A stretch of DNA of 64,000 nt from Stomoxys calcitrans (GCF_963082655.1 NC_081553.1:31504341-31568340); one strand, 5' to 3'; numbered from the stretch's first letter, positions 23,906-35,851 are shown. The notes: generated from the letters alone by a model not told the origin. Made by a program: numbers and translations.

Positions 23906-24279
23906 CAATCAGAAGCTCTATTGTTCTGGCCATGAAAATACAAAGTGATGTCCGTTGGGCTAAACATGTATTTGAAGAGTCGAAAGAAGCATTCAAGGGA
24001 TTAGGTTTGCCAAAACGGTGTTAGAATTACTTCACTCCTTCTGATCTGCTTAATATCCATACTACTTTTTTAAGGCCGAAATTGGAGTACTACTCAGGTG
24101 TATGGGCAGAAGCCTTGGAGCTACTAGACCGTGTACAGAGGAGAACGATGGAGTTGATTGGGAACAGTAGGGTATCCAACTCTATAGCCCCCTTTGAACA
24201 TCGTCGCAATGTGGGTTGTTTGGCGCTGTTCTATCGGTACTTTCATGGTGTGTGTTCGTCTGATATTCGTCTTCTTATT
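23906..24279 (+). pseudogene. Non-LTR RT C-terminal region, part 1
   Basis: Translates as RPKLEYYSGVWAEA, LLDRVQRRTMELI and IAPFEHRRNVGCLALFYRYF. This is the C-terminal region of Jockey/CR1-type RTs, with its RPKLEY, DRVQRR and LFYRY signatures. One stop lies upstream, after GLPKRC. The frame runs to ATT at 24277-24279, where a HINE-A is inserted. It resumes at 25659 in the codon expected. Confidence 0.8.
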
Positions 24280-24373
24280 ATACCCTCCACCACAGGATGG
24301 GGGTATACTAATTTCGTCATTCTATTTGTAACGCCTCGAAGTATGTGCCTGTCATTTTAATTCGATCTAGCCA

Positions 24374-24503
24374 TGTCCGTCCATCTGTCCGTCCGTCAGC
24401 CCGTCTGTCCGTCCGTCCGTCTGTCCGTCCGCCCGTCTGTCCGTCTGTCCGTCCGTCCGTCTGTCCGTCCGTCTGCCCGTCCGTTCGTCTGTCTGTCGAA
24501 AGC
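24374..24503. repeat. Expanded CCGT/CTGT microsatellite
   Basis: About 130 bp of GTCCGTCC, CTGTCCGT and CCCGTCTG repeats. It occupies the position where other HINE-A copies have 10-60 bp. Both strands therefore show open frames of low-complexity Thr/Asp/Gly/Arg or Pro/Ser/Val/Cys repeats, which are not genes. Confidence 0.92.
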
Positions 24504-24935
24504 ACGCTAACTTTCGAAGGAGTAAAGCTAGCCGCACAATACTTTTTACTATTGTAGGTCAATTGGGATTGTAAATGGGTCAAATCGGTTCATGTTTTAA
24601 TATAACTGCCATAAAAACCGATCTTGGGTCTTGACTTCTTGTGCCCCTAGAGGGCGCAATTCTCGTCCGATTTGACTGAAATTTTGCACGTGGTGTTTAG
24701 GTATCACTTCCACCAATTCCGATAAGTATTGCCCACATTGGTCAATGTTATGATATAACTGTCATATAAACCGATCTTGGTTCTTGACTTCTTGAGCCTC
24801 TAGAGGGCGCAATTCTCATCCGATTTGGCTGAAATTTTGCACGTAGTGTTTTGGTATCACTTCCAATAACTGTGTTAATGTCAGTGTTAGTGTCATATAT
24901 ACTGATCTTGGATCTTGACTTCTTGAGCCAATATA

Positions 24936-25172
24936 TTGGGCTGCCCAAAAAGTAATTGCGGATTTTTTTAAAAGAAAGTAAATGCATTTTTAATAAAACT
25001 TAGAATGAACTTTAATCAAATATACTTTTTTACACTTTTTTTCTAAAGCAAGCTAAAAGAAACAGCTGATAACTGACAGAAGAAAGAATGCCATTACAGA
25101 GTAACAAGCTGTGAAAAAATTTGTCAACGCCGACTATATGAAAAATCCGCAATTACTTTTTGGGCAACACAA
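24936..25172 (-). mobile_element. Mariner-derived MITE, copy 2, inside HINE-A
   Basis: 237 bp between TA (24934-24935) and TA (25173-25174). Starts TTGGGCTGCCCAAAAAGTAA. It interrupts an A array unit between CTTCTTGAGCC and CATTCTCATC. Confidence 0.92.
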
Positions 25173-25658
25173 TAGCTCGCATTCTCATCTCATCACTTGT
25201 TATGACTTCCAACAACTGTGCCAATTATGGCGCAAATCGGTACATAACCTGATATAGCTGCCATATAATCCGATCTAGGATCATGACTTCTTGAACCTCT
25301 AGAGGGCGCAATCCTCATTTTGTACTACGGCTTCTCTCATGACATTCAACATACGTGTCTAATATGGTCTGAATCGATCAATGGCTAGATACAGCTCCCA
25401 TATAAACCTCTCGATTTTGCTTCTTGAGCGCAAGTCTTAGCCGAATGAACTGAAATATTACACAATGACTTCTGCAATGTTCAGCATTCATTTATGGTCC
25501 GAATCGGACTATAACTTGATATAGCTCCAATAGCAAAACAGTTCTTATTCAATATACTTTGTTTGCCGTAAAAGAGATACCGCGCATAGAACTCGACAAT
25601 CCATGGTGGAGGGTATGTAAGATTCGGCCCGGCCGAACTTAGCACGCTCTTACTTGTT

Positions 25659-25960
25659 CCTGATGTAAGGATGTTTGTCAGGGATTCTAGACATTCCAGG
25701 TACTCACACCCGTTTGTGATTGGTTGGCCAGTGGACCACGCAATGCCTTATAGAGAGAATTCTTATTTCGCCCGAACCGTTCGTATGTGGAATTGACATC
25801 CGGCTGATGTTTTTCCCACCCACTATGACATCCAGAGATTTAAGACAAATGTCAATAAACACCACATCCTTTTCCCTCACTATAATTCCTTATTTCCATT
25901 CGCCAGCGCAATACACTGCATTCATAGGCGACATCCCCTGCGTGGTAGTGATAGAAAAAA
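25659..25960 (+). pseudogene. Non-LTR RT C-terminal region, part 2
   Basis: Continues part 1: MFVRDSRHSRYSHPF, YFARTVRMWN and DIQRFKTNVNKH. These are the C-terminal landmarks of Jockey/CR1-type RTs (R-S-R-H, FF-R-LWN, D-Q-FK--VN). One in-frame stop follows MWN. The 3' untranslated part is replaced by a HINE remnant near 25965. Confidence 0.8.
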
Positions 25961-25964
25961 AAAT

Positions 25965-26204
25965 TTTGCATGGTGTGTTTTGTAAGGGCTGCCAACAGCC
26001 GCGCCTAGTATGGTCTACATCGGTCCAGAATCAGATATATTTTTCATTTAAACCTATTTCCAGATAAATCTTCTACGGTTGCCCGATTTGGCAGAAATTT
26101 GAATCCTTCAACGCAGTTCATTTGTGCACCTTTCTTTCAGGTGGTTAGTTCCCAAAAATTAGGCCTGGCAGAACTTAGCACGTTCTTATTTGTTTCTGAT
26201 ACTA
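25965..26204 (+). mobile_element. HINE remnant, last unit plus tail
   Basis: TTTTGCATGGTGTGTTTTGT is a family A array phrase. The tail is degenerate (AGGCCTGGCAGAACTTAGCA, then CGTTCTTATTTGTTT). It directly abuts a SINE piece. Confidence 0.65.
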
Positions 26205-26273
26205 CCGCCAAATTTCAAACCCAGCCTTTCAATGTCACAGGCGGACATACTAACCGATACGGTGGCATCCAAT
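26205..26273 (-). mobile_element. SINE promoter-end fragment
   Basis: TTTCAAACCCAGCCTTTCAA, then TGTCACAGGCGGACATACTAAC and ACGGTGGC, match the tRNA-like head of the SINE on the minus strand. The body is missing. Confidence 0.7.
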
Positions 26274-26433
26274 CTAATCTAAAGTCTAACAAAAATCTCG
26301 AAAAGAGGAATTTTGAGTAATGTCTAAACAATTAAAACAATTTTATAATTTGCAGTATAATTAGGAACATTGCGTAGTAGTTTGTCCCTTCATGACAAAT
26401 ACAGTCCTTACTTACATTTTATTACTGCAGATA
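26274..26433. other. Unassigned spacer
   Basis: AT-rich, no feature seen. Confidence 0.4.
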
Positions 26434-26435
26434 TA

Positions 26436-26675
26436 TTGGGTTGCCCAAAAAGTAATTGCGTATTTTTCATATAGTCGGCGTTGACAAATTTTTTCACGGC
26501 TTGTGACTCTGTAATTGCATTCTTTCTTCTGTCAGTTATCGGCTGTTACTTTTAGCTTGCTTTAGAAAAAAGTGTAAAAAAAGTATATTTGATTAAAGTT
26601 TATTTAAAAGTTTTATTAAAAATGCATTTACTTTTTTTTAAAAAAAAATCCGCAATTACTTTTTGGGCAACCCAA
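26436..26675 (+). mobile_element. Mariner-derived MITE, copy 3
   Basis: 240 bp with TA on each side (26434-26435, 26676-26677). Left end TTGGGTTGCCCAAAAAGTAA, right end the inverted repeat. The interior carries CATATAGTCGGCGTTGAC and CTTGTGACTCTGTAATTGCA, as in the other four copies. Confidence 0.93.
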
Positions 26676-28015
26676 TAGTATTCCTACAGACATATATCTT
26701 GAAGAGCCCGTCCTAACATAATCCAATTTTACTTATTTTTGAACTTTTATGTAATAGGTACAATTTTTTTATTTTTGGAAAAAACATTAATCTAAGAGCC
26801 TTAATGTATTACACTTTGCTTGAAATCCATTAACTCTTGGCCATAGCAAAAACCACCAACCAACGAACATAAATCCATTGCATTTAATTAATAATCCATT
26901 TAAGCATTCAGCATTGTTGGCCAAATGCGGTGCCATTGAGCAAAACAAAGAAAAAACAAAAACCAGCGAAATCTGAGCTGAAAAAATCACATCAAATTGA
27001 ATGAATTATCCTCACAAATGTACCCTCAGCAGCTGTTTCCTTTTTTGCCTCTGCTGCCTCGTTGTTGGCAAGCATCGCGAGTGTGCTGCATTATTGCGTT
27101 TGGGTCTTTGTTATGCAGCTAGAATGCATTTATTTGCCCTACCTCCCCCTTTTTGGGTTTTTGGAAAACCACACCAGCACATCACAAGCAAGAGTAGCAA
27201 GTGTGAAGCGATGTATGCGTGTGTATATGTGTTTGTTTGTGTTCTTGCGCTAGTGTGAGCCAATGTTTGTTTTTATTGCAAATGTTTATTTGTTGATTTG
27301 TTTGGTTGTCCCTTTAAAGTGTTTGTTTAAATGTTTTGCACCATTGTCACCTCTGCACGAGCTCACTATCTCTGCCCTGGTGCTGGATTTGGTAAGCTGT
27401 TGCGGTACCACCCATCAACGCCCCTCTAACGGTCCGGTGTCACATCAATGCATGCACTCATGCGTGGTGCCAACCTCATACCCTCAGCTGTTTTTTTTTT
27501 TTTTACTGTCGATGTTTCTGTATCTTTGAGTTTTAATGGTTCGTGTAGGGATTCTCTATAATTTGGTGTAAGCAAAGATCTGTGTGTGTGTGTGTGTGTC
27601 TCCCTTTATTTGTTCCTGTGCAATTGTGTGCTTTTGCATATACATACATGTGTTTGTATTTGTGTTTGCGTTTATTTACAAATGTGCACTTCGACCAATT
27701 TCATTTGCTTGAAAACCACAACGCAAGTTGCCATTTGTTGACAAACGACAGAGAAAGAAAACATCCGTGATGGCCCAACCTGGTGGGGGACCTCTTTCCC
27801 ATCTCTTCCCAATGCGTGCCTGACCATCGCTCAGTGGTTCGAAGGTAACACGATAAAGTCTACAAACAAAGCAACAACCCAAAGAAAATCAACAATGTGC
27901 TACATTGCCACGAATGATGAGCAGGGTGTAGGTGCCGACACGTGGGGAATTGTTGTAGTTTAATGCAAAAACTTAAATTTAAAGCCTTGGCAATTAAATT
28001 TCACTCAACTCACAT
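26676..28015. other. Single-copy-looking DNA, no gene supported
   Basis: Sequence of mixed composition with a T run near 27490 and a GT run at about 27581-27599. Several frames of 60-90 codons are open, but none has a domain, a signal I trust or consistent composition. Confidence 0.45.
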
Positions 28016-28665
28016 AGAAGTTTTGATCTATATGGACACTATATGTAAAAACGTAGACCCGTATTGTCAAAATTTGTAATGTGTAGGTATAAAATATACC
28101 GATTTACCACAGTTATTGGACTATACTTAGCACAGTTATTGGAAGTCATAAGAAAACACCTTATGCAAAATTTCAGCTAAATCGGATGAGACTTACGCGC
28201 TCTATGGGCTCAAGAAGTCAATATCCAAGATCGGTTTATATGACAGCTATACAAGATTATGAACCGATTTGAATCATATTCAACGCAGTTGTTGGAAGTG
28301 ATACCGAAAAACTATGTGCAAAATTTCAGCCAAATTGGACGAGAATTGCGCCCTATAGAGGCTCAAGAAATCAGGACCCAAGATCGGTTTATATGGCAGC
28401 TATATCAAAACATGGACCGATATGACCAATTTACAATCTCAACCGACCAACACTAATAAGGAGTATTTGTACAAAATTTCAAGCACCTAGCTTTACGCGT
28501 TCGATAGCTATCGTGATTTCGACAGACGGACATGGCTACATCGACTCAGAACGTCGAGGCGATCAAGAATATATATACTTTATGGGGACTTAGACGAATA
28601 TTTAGAGATATAACAAACGAAATGACTCGATTAGTATACCCCATCCTATGGTGTAGGATGTAAAT
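28016..28665 (-). mobile_element. HINE family A, tail missing
   Basis: The head is at the right: GATCAAGAATATATATACTT, then TAGTATACCCCATCCTATGG. The array to the left has CAGTTATTGGAAGTCATAAG and CAAGATCGGTTTATATGACA. It starts in degenerate array near 28016 with no TTCGGCC tail. A short CCGT tract (GACAGACGGACATGG) is retained. Confidence 0.8.
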
Positions 28666-29285
28666 AACGTTTCGAAGAAACATAAATTCACAAAATCCTG
28701 TTCCGCACTTTATTTCGTTCACACAATCCACTTAGTCAAAAGTCAATCCGATGGACTTTATTATTCGGTTCATTTTGGAGGTAGATACCCACTATCATGA
28801 ATATTTTCATCGTCCTACACAGATAAAAATAATTTTAAAAAACAACTTTGGGCGAAAAAACAACTACGAAGGTTGTTAATTTCCTGCAATAATTTATTTT
28901 GAATCTTAACTACCCAAAGTACAAATTTGTTGTTTGTAAGTCAATATATAACAACAACAATATATCCATAAGCAAGCAAAAAACCATCTAACCAGCCAAC
29001 GCATGTGCTTTGCCTCAGGTGGTGGTATTTTTGTTTCCTTTGTTCGGCACGCACTGTTTTGTTTCATTCTTTTCACTGCTATTCTCGGGTTTTCCTATCT
29101 CACTCTCTACTATTACCCTTAAAAACAAATTTTAATAATTTTGGTGCGGCAGAGTATTGAACTCATGATTTCATATTTGGTAGTCTTGAACGAATCCTCT
29201 AGCCTACCGACATCATCTTCTTTATCATGAAATAAATCAATAAGGACTGCTACACAGTAATAAGTGTCTGAATTAATTAAATTAA
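28666..29285. other. Single-copy-looking DNA, no gene
   Basis: AT-rich with short AAC repeats. Nothing recognised. Confidence 0.4.
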
Positions 29286-29793
29286 AAAAAGGTAAAAGCG
29301 TCTAAGTTCGGCCGGGCCGAATCTTTTATACCCTCCACCATGGATCGCATTTGACGAGTTTTTTTTTGCGGTGTCTCTTTTTAGGCTGGTCATGGACCGA
29401 TGTGAACTATACTTTCCACAGTTGTTGAAAGTCATACCGAAACACGTCATGCAAATGTTCAGCGAAATCGGATTGGGTTTGCACCCTCTAAAGGCTCAAG
29501 AAGTCGAGACTCCAGATCGGTTTATATGACAGCTATATCAGGTTATGCACCGATTTCACCCATACTTGGCACAGTTGTTGGAAGTCGTAACAAAACACCA
29601 CATGCATAATTTCAACCAAATCGGACATCAATTGCGGCTTGTAATAGATCGTGGTATATGGGAGCTAAATCAGGTTATAGACCGATTCGAACCGTATTCG
29701 GCACAGTTGTTGAAAGTCGTAACAAAACTTAACATGCAAAATTTTAGTCAAAGCGGTATTTTTATACTCCACCATAGGATGGGGGTATAAAAA
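29286..29793 (-). mobile_element. HINE family A, internally rearranged
   Basis: The left end is the inverted tail GTTCGGCCGGGCCGAATC with CCCTCCACCATGGATCGCA. Three array units follow. At 29757-29793 the array passes directly into a head hairpin (ATACTCCACCATAGG, ATGGGGGTATAAAA). The TATATATTCTTGATC block and the CCGT tract are deleted. Confidence 0.8.
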
Positions 29794-31739
29794 ATGTGTG
29801 GGAAAATGTGTCTATAGCAGTGAAGAGCTTGTGCAATTATTTGCAAGCCCATAGGCTTGCTTGGGATTATTTTCTTGTGTATGTACGTGCCAACCAATGG
29901 TCTGTACACGAAAATGCTTACACTTTCTCTTTAGTAGGAGAGACACAAGAGAATAATTATTGGTCCGGTACACGAATAATCGTTTGCGGCTATTGAATCA
30001 CTTTTGCAATTAAAGAGTTTTTGGTTTTACAACAAAAGGAAGACACCTTTACTGTAGACGCGTCTGCAAAACGAGTTAAAATAAACAAAGTTAGTTACGT
30101 TCAAAAATACTATTGTACATCTATAGCTCTTTCGATATTTTGAAGCGAAACTTTACACGGTTCCAATAAAAGAAAAACTTCCTGATAAAAGTATTTTGTT
30201 TGTCGTAAAAATTTACCAAACTTTTTTTTTTTTTGCTTGAAGGCATCGAGGAATTACCGATGCAAAGTTGTAATCTTTCTTGGTAAAAATTCCAATAATT
30301 TTACCCACATTGAACTTATGTCAACCCTCTTCGTATAAGATATGCTTAAAAATTCTTTAACCCGCTCATTCATTGGAATTATTCGCACCCAGTTAATCGT
30401 TCAAGTGCTTGTTTGCCTTTCGGTTGGTACGTCTGTGCAACATCAAACGACAAGGCCCAGGCGAATGCAATACATTTTGGTTTTTTGAACCCATTCCGAA
30501 GAGGTGTAGAGAGGTCAGCGTTTTAACACTCTCACAGATCGACAGACGGACAGACAGACAGGCGAATCCCCATTCTGTACTCGTATTTTGCTGTATGCAA
30601 TCATCATTGTAATGCAAGACTATATTGACAAGCTGTGGCTGTGGCACATACCCCCATACCACCCATGCCACCTAAAACGTGCAAACATATCCGCTTAAAA
30701 AGTTGCATTTATTGCACTTTTTTTCCTGTTCCGTTTGTTTTGGGTTCCTAGGAGAGGCCAACTGCAACCACACCGACTGCCAACAACAGCCTAAGCCACC
30801 AATGAGCTGGCCATCCATTCAGCCTTGCAAGTGCGCCACTATGCTGGGAGGGAGTTGTAATGTTATGTTACTTTTGATGTCATTACAGCCAATTGTTAAT
30901 ACACGCTTGAGTGATTTTATGTTTACCTTCGGATTAAGCGCATTAACATTGTCCACTCAGCCACTGTGTGTACGTATAGTTGTTGTAAGTTTGTTTGTCC
31001 ATTTCAATTGTCGTCTCTCCATTCGCCAATGTTGTTGTTTTTGTCCGCTCTGAGGTTGAATGCATTTGAGGGCAAACACAAAAAATCCCAATGCAGAGAA
31101 ATCACCGTGACGACATTGTTGCAATGTTGTCGGCTATGTTGGCGGCATTTTATTTTTTTTATTATTGATTTAACAAATTAAGAAAATTATTTTAATTAAA
31201 ATTTATTCCATTCGACATTCGAATGAAGAGTGACATGCGAAATTCATTGAAATGCACCAACACATGTTTGGGAAAGCGATGTCAGCATCTCCCATGGGAA
31301 ATAATACAAACGAAACAACAACGATTTATTGGGGAAAGGTGTGTATAATGTTCGATAAATCCTATAACTGAGATTGAAATTATATTAAAAAAAATTTTTT
31401 TTCTGATATAAGGTAAGGTAGCGAAATGACCTCCCCTTCAGTAGAGAGATAAACAGTAAATTTAATTCATTCGGAGAGTGCTATGTGGTGTATCATCCAA
31501 TCATTAATGACGGAAAAAAAGAAATCCTTTCTTCAATCGGATGAATCTAATTGATGTTCTTGAGGTTAAGTATTGACGGAAGCCGATAAAACCGAACTTT
31601 TGATTCCGAACGCTGCTTCATATATCATTTAGATAACGAAAAACTAGGGTGATCAGTTCGGTTTTTGAAAACCGGGTTTTCGGGTTTTTGATCTCATTAA
31701 TCTGATCAGTTTATTGAGAATTGGCATTTTTTGGGTTTT
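29794..31739. other. Single-copy-looking DNA, no gene supported
   Basis: Contains T runs (30221) and a short GACAGACGGACAGACAGACA tract (30541-30560). The open frame at 30679-31053 encodes a Cys-rich hydrophobic sequence with no recognisable domain. I do not call it. Confidence 0.4.
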
Positions 31740-32835
31740 TATACCCTCCACCATAGGATGGGGGGTATACTAATTTCGTCATTTTGTTTATAACTACTCG
31801 AAATATTAGTCTGAGACCTCATAAAGTATTTATTGGGTTGCCCAAAAAGTAATTGCGGATTTTTCATATAGTCGGCGTTGACAAATTATTTTCACAGCTA
31901 GTGACTCTGTAATTGCATTCTTTCTTCTGTCAGTTATCAGCTGTTACTTTTAGCTTGCTTTAGAAAAAAAGTGTAAAAAAAGTATATTTGATTAAAGTTC
32001 ATTCTAAGTTTTATTAAAAATGCATTTACTTTCTTTTAAAAAATCCGCAATTACTTTTTGGGCAACCCAATATATTCTTGATCGTCGCGACATTTTATGT
32101 CGATTTCGCCATGTCCGTCCGTCTGTCTGTCGAAAGCACGCTAATTTCCGAAAGAGTTAAGCTAACCGCTTGAAATTTTGCACAAATACTTCTTATAAGT
32201 GTAGGTCTGTTTGGATTGATTGGATTAAATGAGCCATATTGGTCCATGTTTTGATATAGCTACCATATAAACCGATCTTGGGTCTTGACTTCTTGAGCCT
32301 CTAGAGGGCGCAATTCTTGTCCGATTGGAATAAAATTTCGCACGACGTGTTTTGTTTTCATATCCAACAACTCTGCCAAGCATGGTTCAAATTGGTCCAT
32401 AACCTGATATAGCTGCCATATAAACCGATCTTGAGTCTTGACTTCTTGAGCCTCTAAAGGGCGCAATTCTAATCCGATTGGAATGAAATTTTGCACGACG
32501 TGTTTCGATATGACTTTCAACAACTGTGCTAAGTATGGTTCAAATCGGTTCATAACCTGATATGGCTGCCATATAAACCGGTCTGGGATCTTGACTTCTT
32601 GAGCCTCTAGAGGTCGCAATTATATCCGATTTACCTGAAATTTTGTACGACGGATCCTCTCATTACCATCATCGTACATGTTTATTATGATCTGAATGGG
32701 TCTATAGTCTGATACAGCTCCCATATAAATCGATCTCTCTATTTTACTTCTTAAGCCCCCAAAGGGCTCAATTCTTATTCGAATTGGCTGACATTTTACA
32801 CAGGTCCCAAACATATAATTTAATTGTGGTCTACA
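31740..32835 (+). mobile_element. HINE family A, tail missing, with a MITE in its head
   Basis: The head TATACCCTCCACCATAGGAT, TCATTTTGTTTATAACTACT is interrupted after CATAAAGTA by a MITE. It continues TATTCTTGATCGTCGCGACA, a CCGT tract and about four units. It ends at AATTTAATTGTGGTC, inside the final array segment and before the terminal palindrome. Confidence 0.85.
31833..32070 (+). mobile_element. Mariner-derived MITE, copy 4, in a HINE-A head
   Basis: 238 bp between TA pairs (31831-31832, 32071-32072). The uninterrupted sequence, CATAAAGTATATATATTCTT, is visible in other HINE-A heads, for example at 34381-34400. Confidence 0.94.
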
Positions 32836-32988
32836 CCGAAGTCGACTTTGACACAAAACGACGATTAATCTATTAGACGAGTTTGGAATCCCCTATTCAA
32901 TACATCGCAAACTTCTTGGGTTTAGAAATGTGGATGCAATTGTAAAAAAATTTAAATATTGGTATGTATGTGTTGCGTTTCTACTTTT
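32836..32988. other. Unassigned spacer
   Basis: No feature seen. Confidence 0.4.
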
Positions 32989-34300
32989 TATACCCACCAC
33001 TGAAAGATGCGGGTATATTCAGTTTGCAACACATCGAAATATCCATTTCCGACCCAATAAAGTATAAATATTCTTGATCAGCATAAAACTCAAAGACGAT
33101 CTAGCCATGTCCGTCCGCCTATCTGTGGAAATCACGCTACAGCATTGAAAAATAGAGATATTGAGCTGAAACTTGCACAGATAATTTTTTTTTTGTCCAC
33201 AAGCAGGTTCCGAAGCAATTCGAAGATGGGGTATATCGGACTATATCTTGATATAACCCCCATATAGACCGATCCGCCAATTTAGGGTCTTCGGCGCATT
33301 TATTGCCCAATTTAGCTAAAATTTGGTACAGTGAGCTTTTATAGGCCCTTCGACATCCCTTTTCAATTTGGCCCATTTCGGTCCAGATTTGGATGTAGCT
33401 GCCATATAGGCCGTTCTTTTGATCAATAGTTTTGGGCCCATAAAAGGCGCACTTATTGTCCGGTATCGCCAAAATTTAGGACAGTGGGTAAGCTTAGGCC
33501 CCTCGACATCCTTCTGCAATATGGCACAGATCGGTCCAGATTTGGATATAGCTGCCATAAAGACCAATCTCTCGATTTAAGGTTCTGGGGCCACAAAAGG
33601 CGCATTTGTTGTCTGATGACGCCGAAATTTGAGACATTGAGTTGTGTTGGGCCCTTCGACATCCTTCTTCAATTTGGTCCAGATCGGTTCAGATTTGAAT
33701 AAAGCTGCCATATATACCGATTTCTCGATTTAAGCTTTTGGGCCCATAAAAGGCGCATTTGTTGTCTGATGTCGCCGACATTTGAGACAGTGAGTTGTGT
33801 TAGGCTCTTCGACATATTCCTTCAATTTAGCCCAGATCGGTCGAGATTTGGATGTGCTGCCATATAGACCGATCTCTCGATTTGAGGTCTTGCGCCCATA
33901 AAAGGCTCATTTATTGTCCGATTTTGCCAAAATTTGGAACAGTGAGTTGCGTTTAGCCCTTCGACTTCCTTCTTCAATTTGGTCTAGATCGGTTCAGATT
34001 TGAATATAGCTGCCATATAGACCGATCTCTCGATTTAAGCTTTTGGGCCCATAAAAGTCGCATTTATTGTCCGATTTCGAAATTTGGTACAGTGAGTTGT
34101 GTTGGGCTCTTCGAAATTTTTCTTTAACTTGACCCAAATCGGTCTAGATTTGGATACAGCTGCCATATAGACCGGTATCTCAATTTAAGGTGTTGGCCCC
34201 ATAAAAGGCGCATTTATAAACTTATTTTACTGAATTTTGACACAGTGACTTATGTTGGGCTTTTCGACATCCGTGACGTATATGATTCAGATCGGTTTAT
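32989..34300 (+). mobile_element. HINE family B, first part
   Basis: The head is TATACCCACCACTGAAAGAT, then GTTTGCAACACATCG and ATATTCTTGATCAGC. Array landmarks GCTGCC at 33551, 33704, 33856 and 34009 are 153, 152 and 153 bp apart. The 152 reflects one missing base in GATGTGCTGCC. It is interrupted at ATCGGTTTAT (34300) by a HINE-A. Confidence 0.85.
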
Positions 34301-35626
34301 TATACCCTCCACCATAAGATGGGGGGTATACTAATATCGTCATTCTGTTTGTAACTACTCGAAATATTCGTCTGAGACCCCATAAAGTATATATATTCTT
34401 GATCGTCGCGACATTTTATGTCGATCTAGCCATGTCCGTCCGTCTGTCCGTCCGTCCGTCCGTCCGTCCGTCCGTCCGTCCGTCTGTCTGTCGAAAGCAC
34501 GCTAACTTCCGAAGGAGTAAAGCTAGCCGCTTGAAATTTTGCACAAATACTTCTTATTAGTGTAGGTCGGTTGGTATTGTAAATGGGCCATATCGGTCCA
34601 TGTTTTGATATAGCTGCCATATAAACCGATCTTGGGTCTTGACTTCTTGAGCCTCTAGAGTGCGCAATTCTAATCTGATTGGAATGAAATTTTGCACGAC
34701 ATGTTTTGTTATGATATCCAACAACTGTGCTAAGTATGGTTAAAATCGGTTCATAACCTGATATAGCTGTCATATAAACCGATCTTGGGTCTAGACTTCT
34801 TGAGCCTCTAGAGTGCGCAATTCTTATCCGATCAGAATGAAATTTTGCACGACGTGTTTGGTTATGATATCCAACAACGGTGCCAAGTATAGTTCAAATC
34901 GGTCCATAACCTGATATAGCTGCCATATAAACCGATCATGGGTCTTGACTTCTTGAGCCCCTAGAATGCGCAATTCTTATCCGATTGGAATGAAATTTTG
35001 CACGACGTGTTTTGTTATGATATCCAACAACTTCGCCAAGTATGTTTCAAATCGGTTCATAACCTGATATAGCTGCCATATAAACCGATCTTGGGTCTTG
35101 ACTTCTTGAGCCTCTAGAGTGCGCAATTCTTATCCGATTGGAATGCAATTTTGCACGACGTGTTTTGTTATGATATCCAACAATTGTGCCAAGTATGGTT
35201 CAAATCGGTTCATAACCTGATATAGCTGCCATATAAACCGATCTTGGATCTTGACTTCTTGAGCCTCTAGAAGTCGCAATTATTATCCGATTTGCCTGAA
35301 ATTATGTACTACGGATCCTCTCATGACCATCAACATAGGTGTTTATTATGATCTGAATCGGTCTATAGCCCGATACAGCTCCCATATAAATCGATCTCTC
35401 TATTTTACTTCTTGAGCCCCCAAAGGGCGCAATTCTTATTCGAATTGGCTGACATTTTACACAGGTCTCCAACATGTAATAATATAATAATAGCAGAGCA
35501 AATCTTTTCTTATATCCTTTTTTGCCTAAGAAGAGATGCCGGGAAAAGAACTCGGCAAATGCGATCCATGGTGGAGGGTATGTAAGATTCGGCCCGGCCG
35601 AACTTAGCACGCTTTTACTTGTTTTT
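34301..35626 (+). mobile_element. HINE family A, full length, nested in HINE-B
   Basis: The head is TATACCCTCCACCATAAGAT, with a CCGT tract of about 55 bp (34436-34490). The units have CACGACGTGTTTTGTTATGA and TGGGTCTTGACTTCTTGAGC. The pre-tail segment has GCAGAGCAAATCTTTTC and GAGATGCCGGGAAAAG. The tail has CATGGTGGAGGGTATGTAAG and GATTCGGCCCGGCCGAAC, ending TTTTACTTG and a T run. Confidence 0.92.
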
Positions 35627-35851
35627 AAATATAGCTACTTAAGAGACCATTATTTTGTTATATACAAATGAACATTGACTTATATTTATAAGTATTTGGT
35701 CCAAATCGGAACATGTTTCGATATAGCTGCTATGGGGCATAAGGTATGCATTTTTCACCGGATTTTGACGGAAGTTGGTTTACATATATACCCGAGGTGG
35801 TGGGTATCCCTCTAGTTCGGCCAGCCCGAACTTAACACCTTTTTACTTGTT
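35627..35851 (+). mobile_element. HINE family B, second part and tail
   Basis: Resumes with AAATATAGCTAC and reaches GTTTCGATATAGCTGCTAT, CACCGGATTTTGACGGAAG and ACCCGAGGTGGTGGGTATCC. The palindrome variant is TTCGGCCAGCCCGAAC and the end is TTTTTACTTGTT. Confidence 0.85.

Larger units (their letters stand above)
24280..25658 (+). mobile_element. HINE family A inserted in a LINE; exact ends
   Basis: The head is ATACCCTCCACCACAGGATG and a long CCGT/CTGT tract (24374-24503) follows. The array units contain TGACTTCTTGAGCC and AGAGGGCGCAATTCT. The tail has CATGGTGGAGGGTATGTAAG, then TTCGGCCCGGCCGAACTTAG, ending CTCTTACTTGTT. The head TACCCTCCACCA and tail TGGTGGAGGGTA are subterminal inverted repeats. 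The LINE frame on both sides fixes the ends to within one or two bases. There is no obvious target duplication, as in Helitron-type insertion. A MITE sits inside. Confidence 0.92.

Noticed and set aside
24317..24583. Thr/Asp/Gly/Arg repeat protein on minus strand and Pro/Ser/Val/Cys repeat on plus strand
   Set aside because: Pure translation of the CCGT/CTGT microsatellite.
30679..31053. 124-codon plus-strand frame
   Set aside because: No domain, odd Cys-rich composition and no supporting splice or promoter signal.
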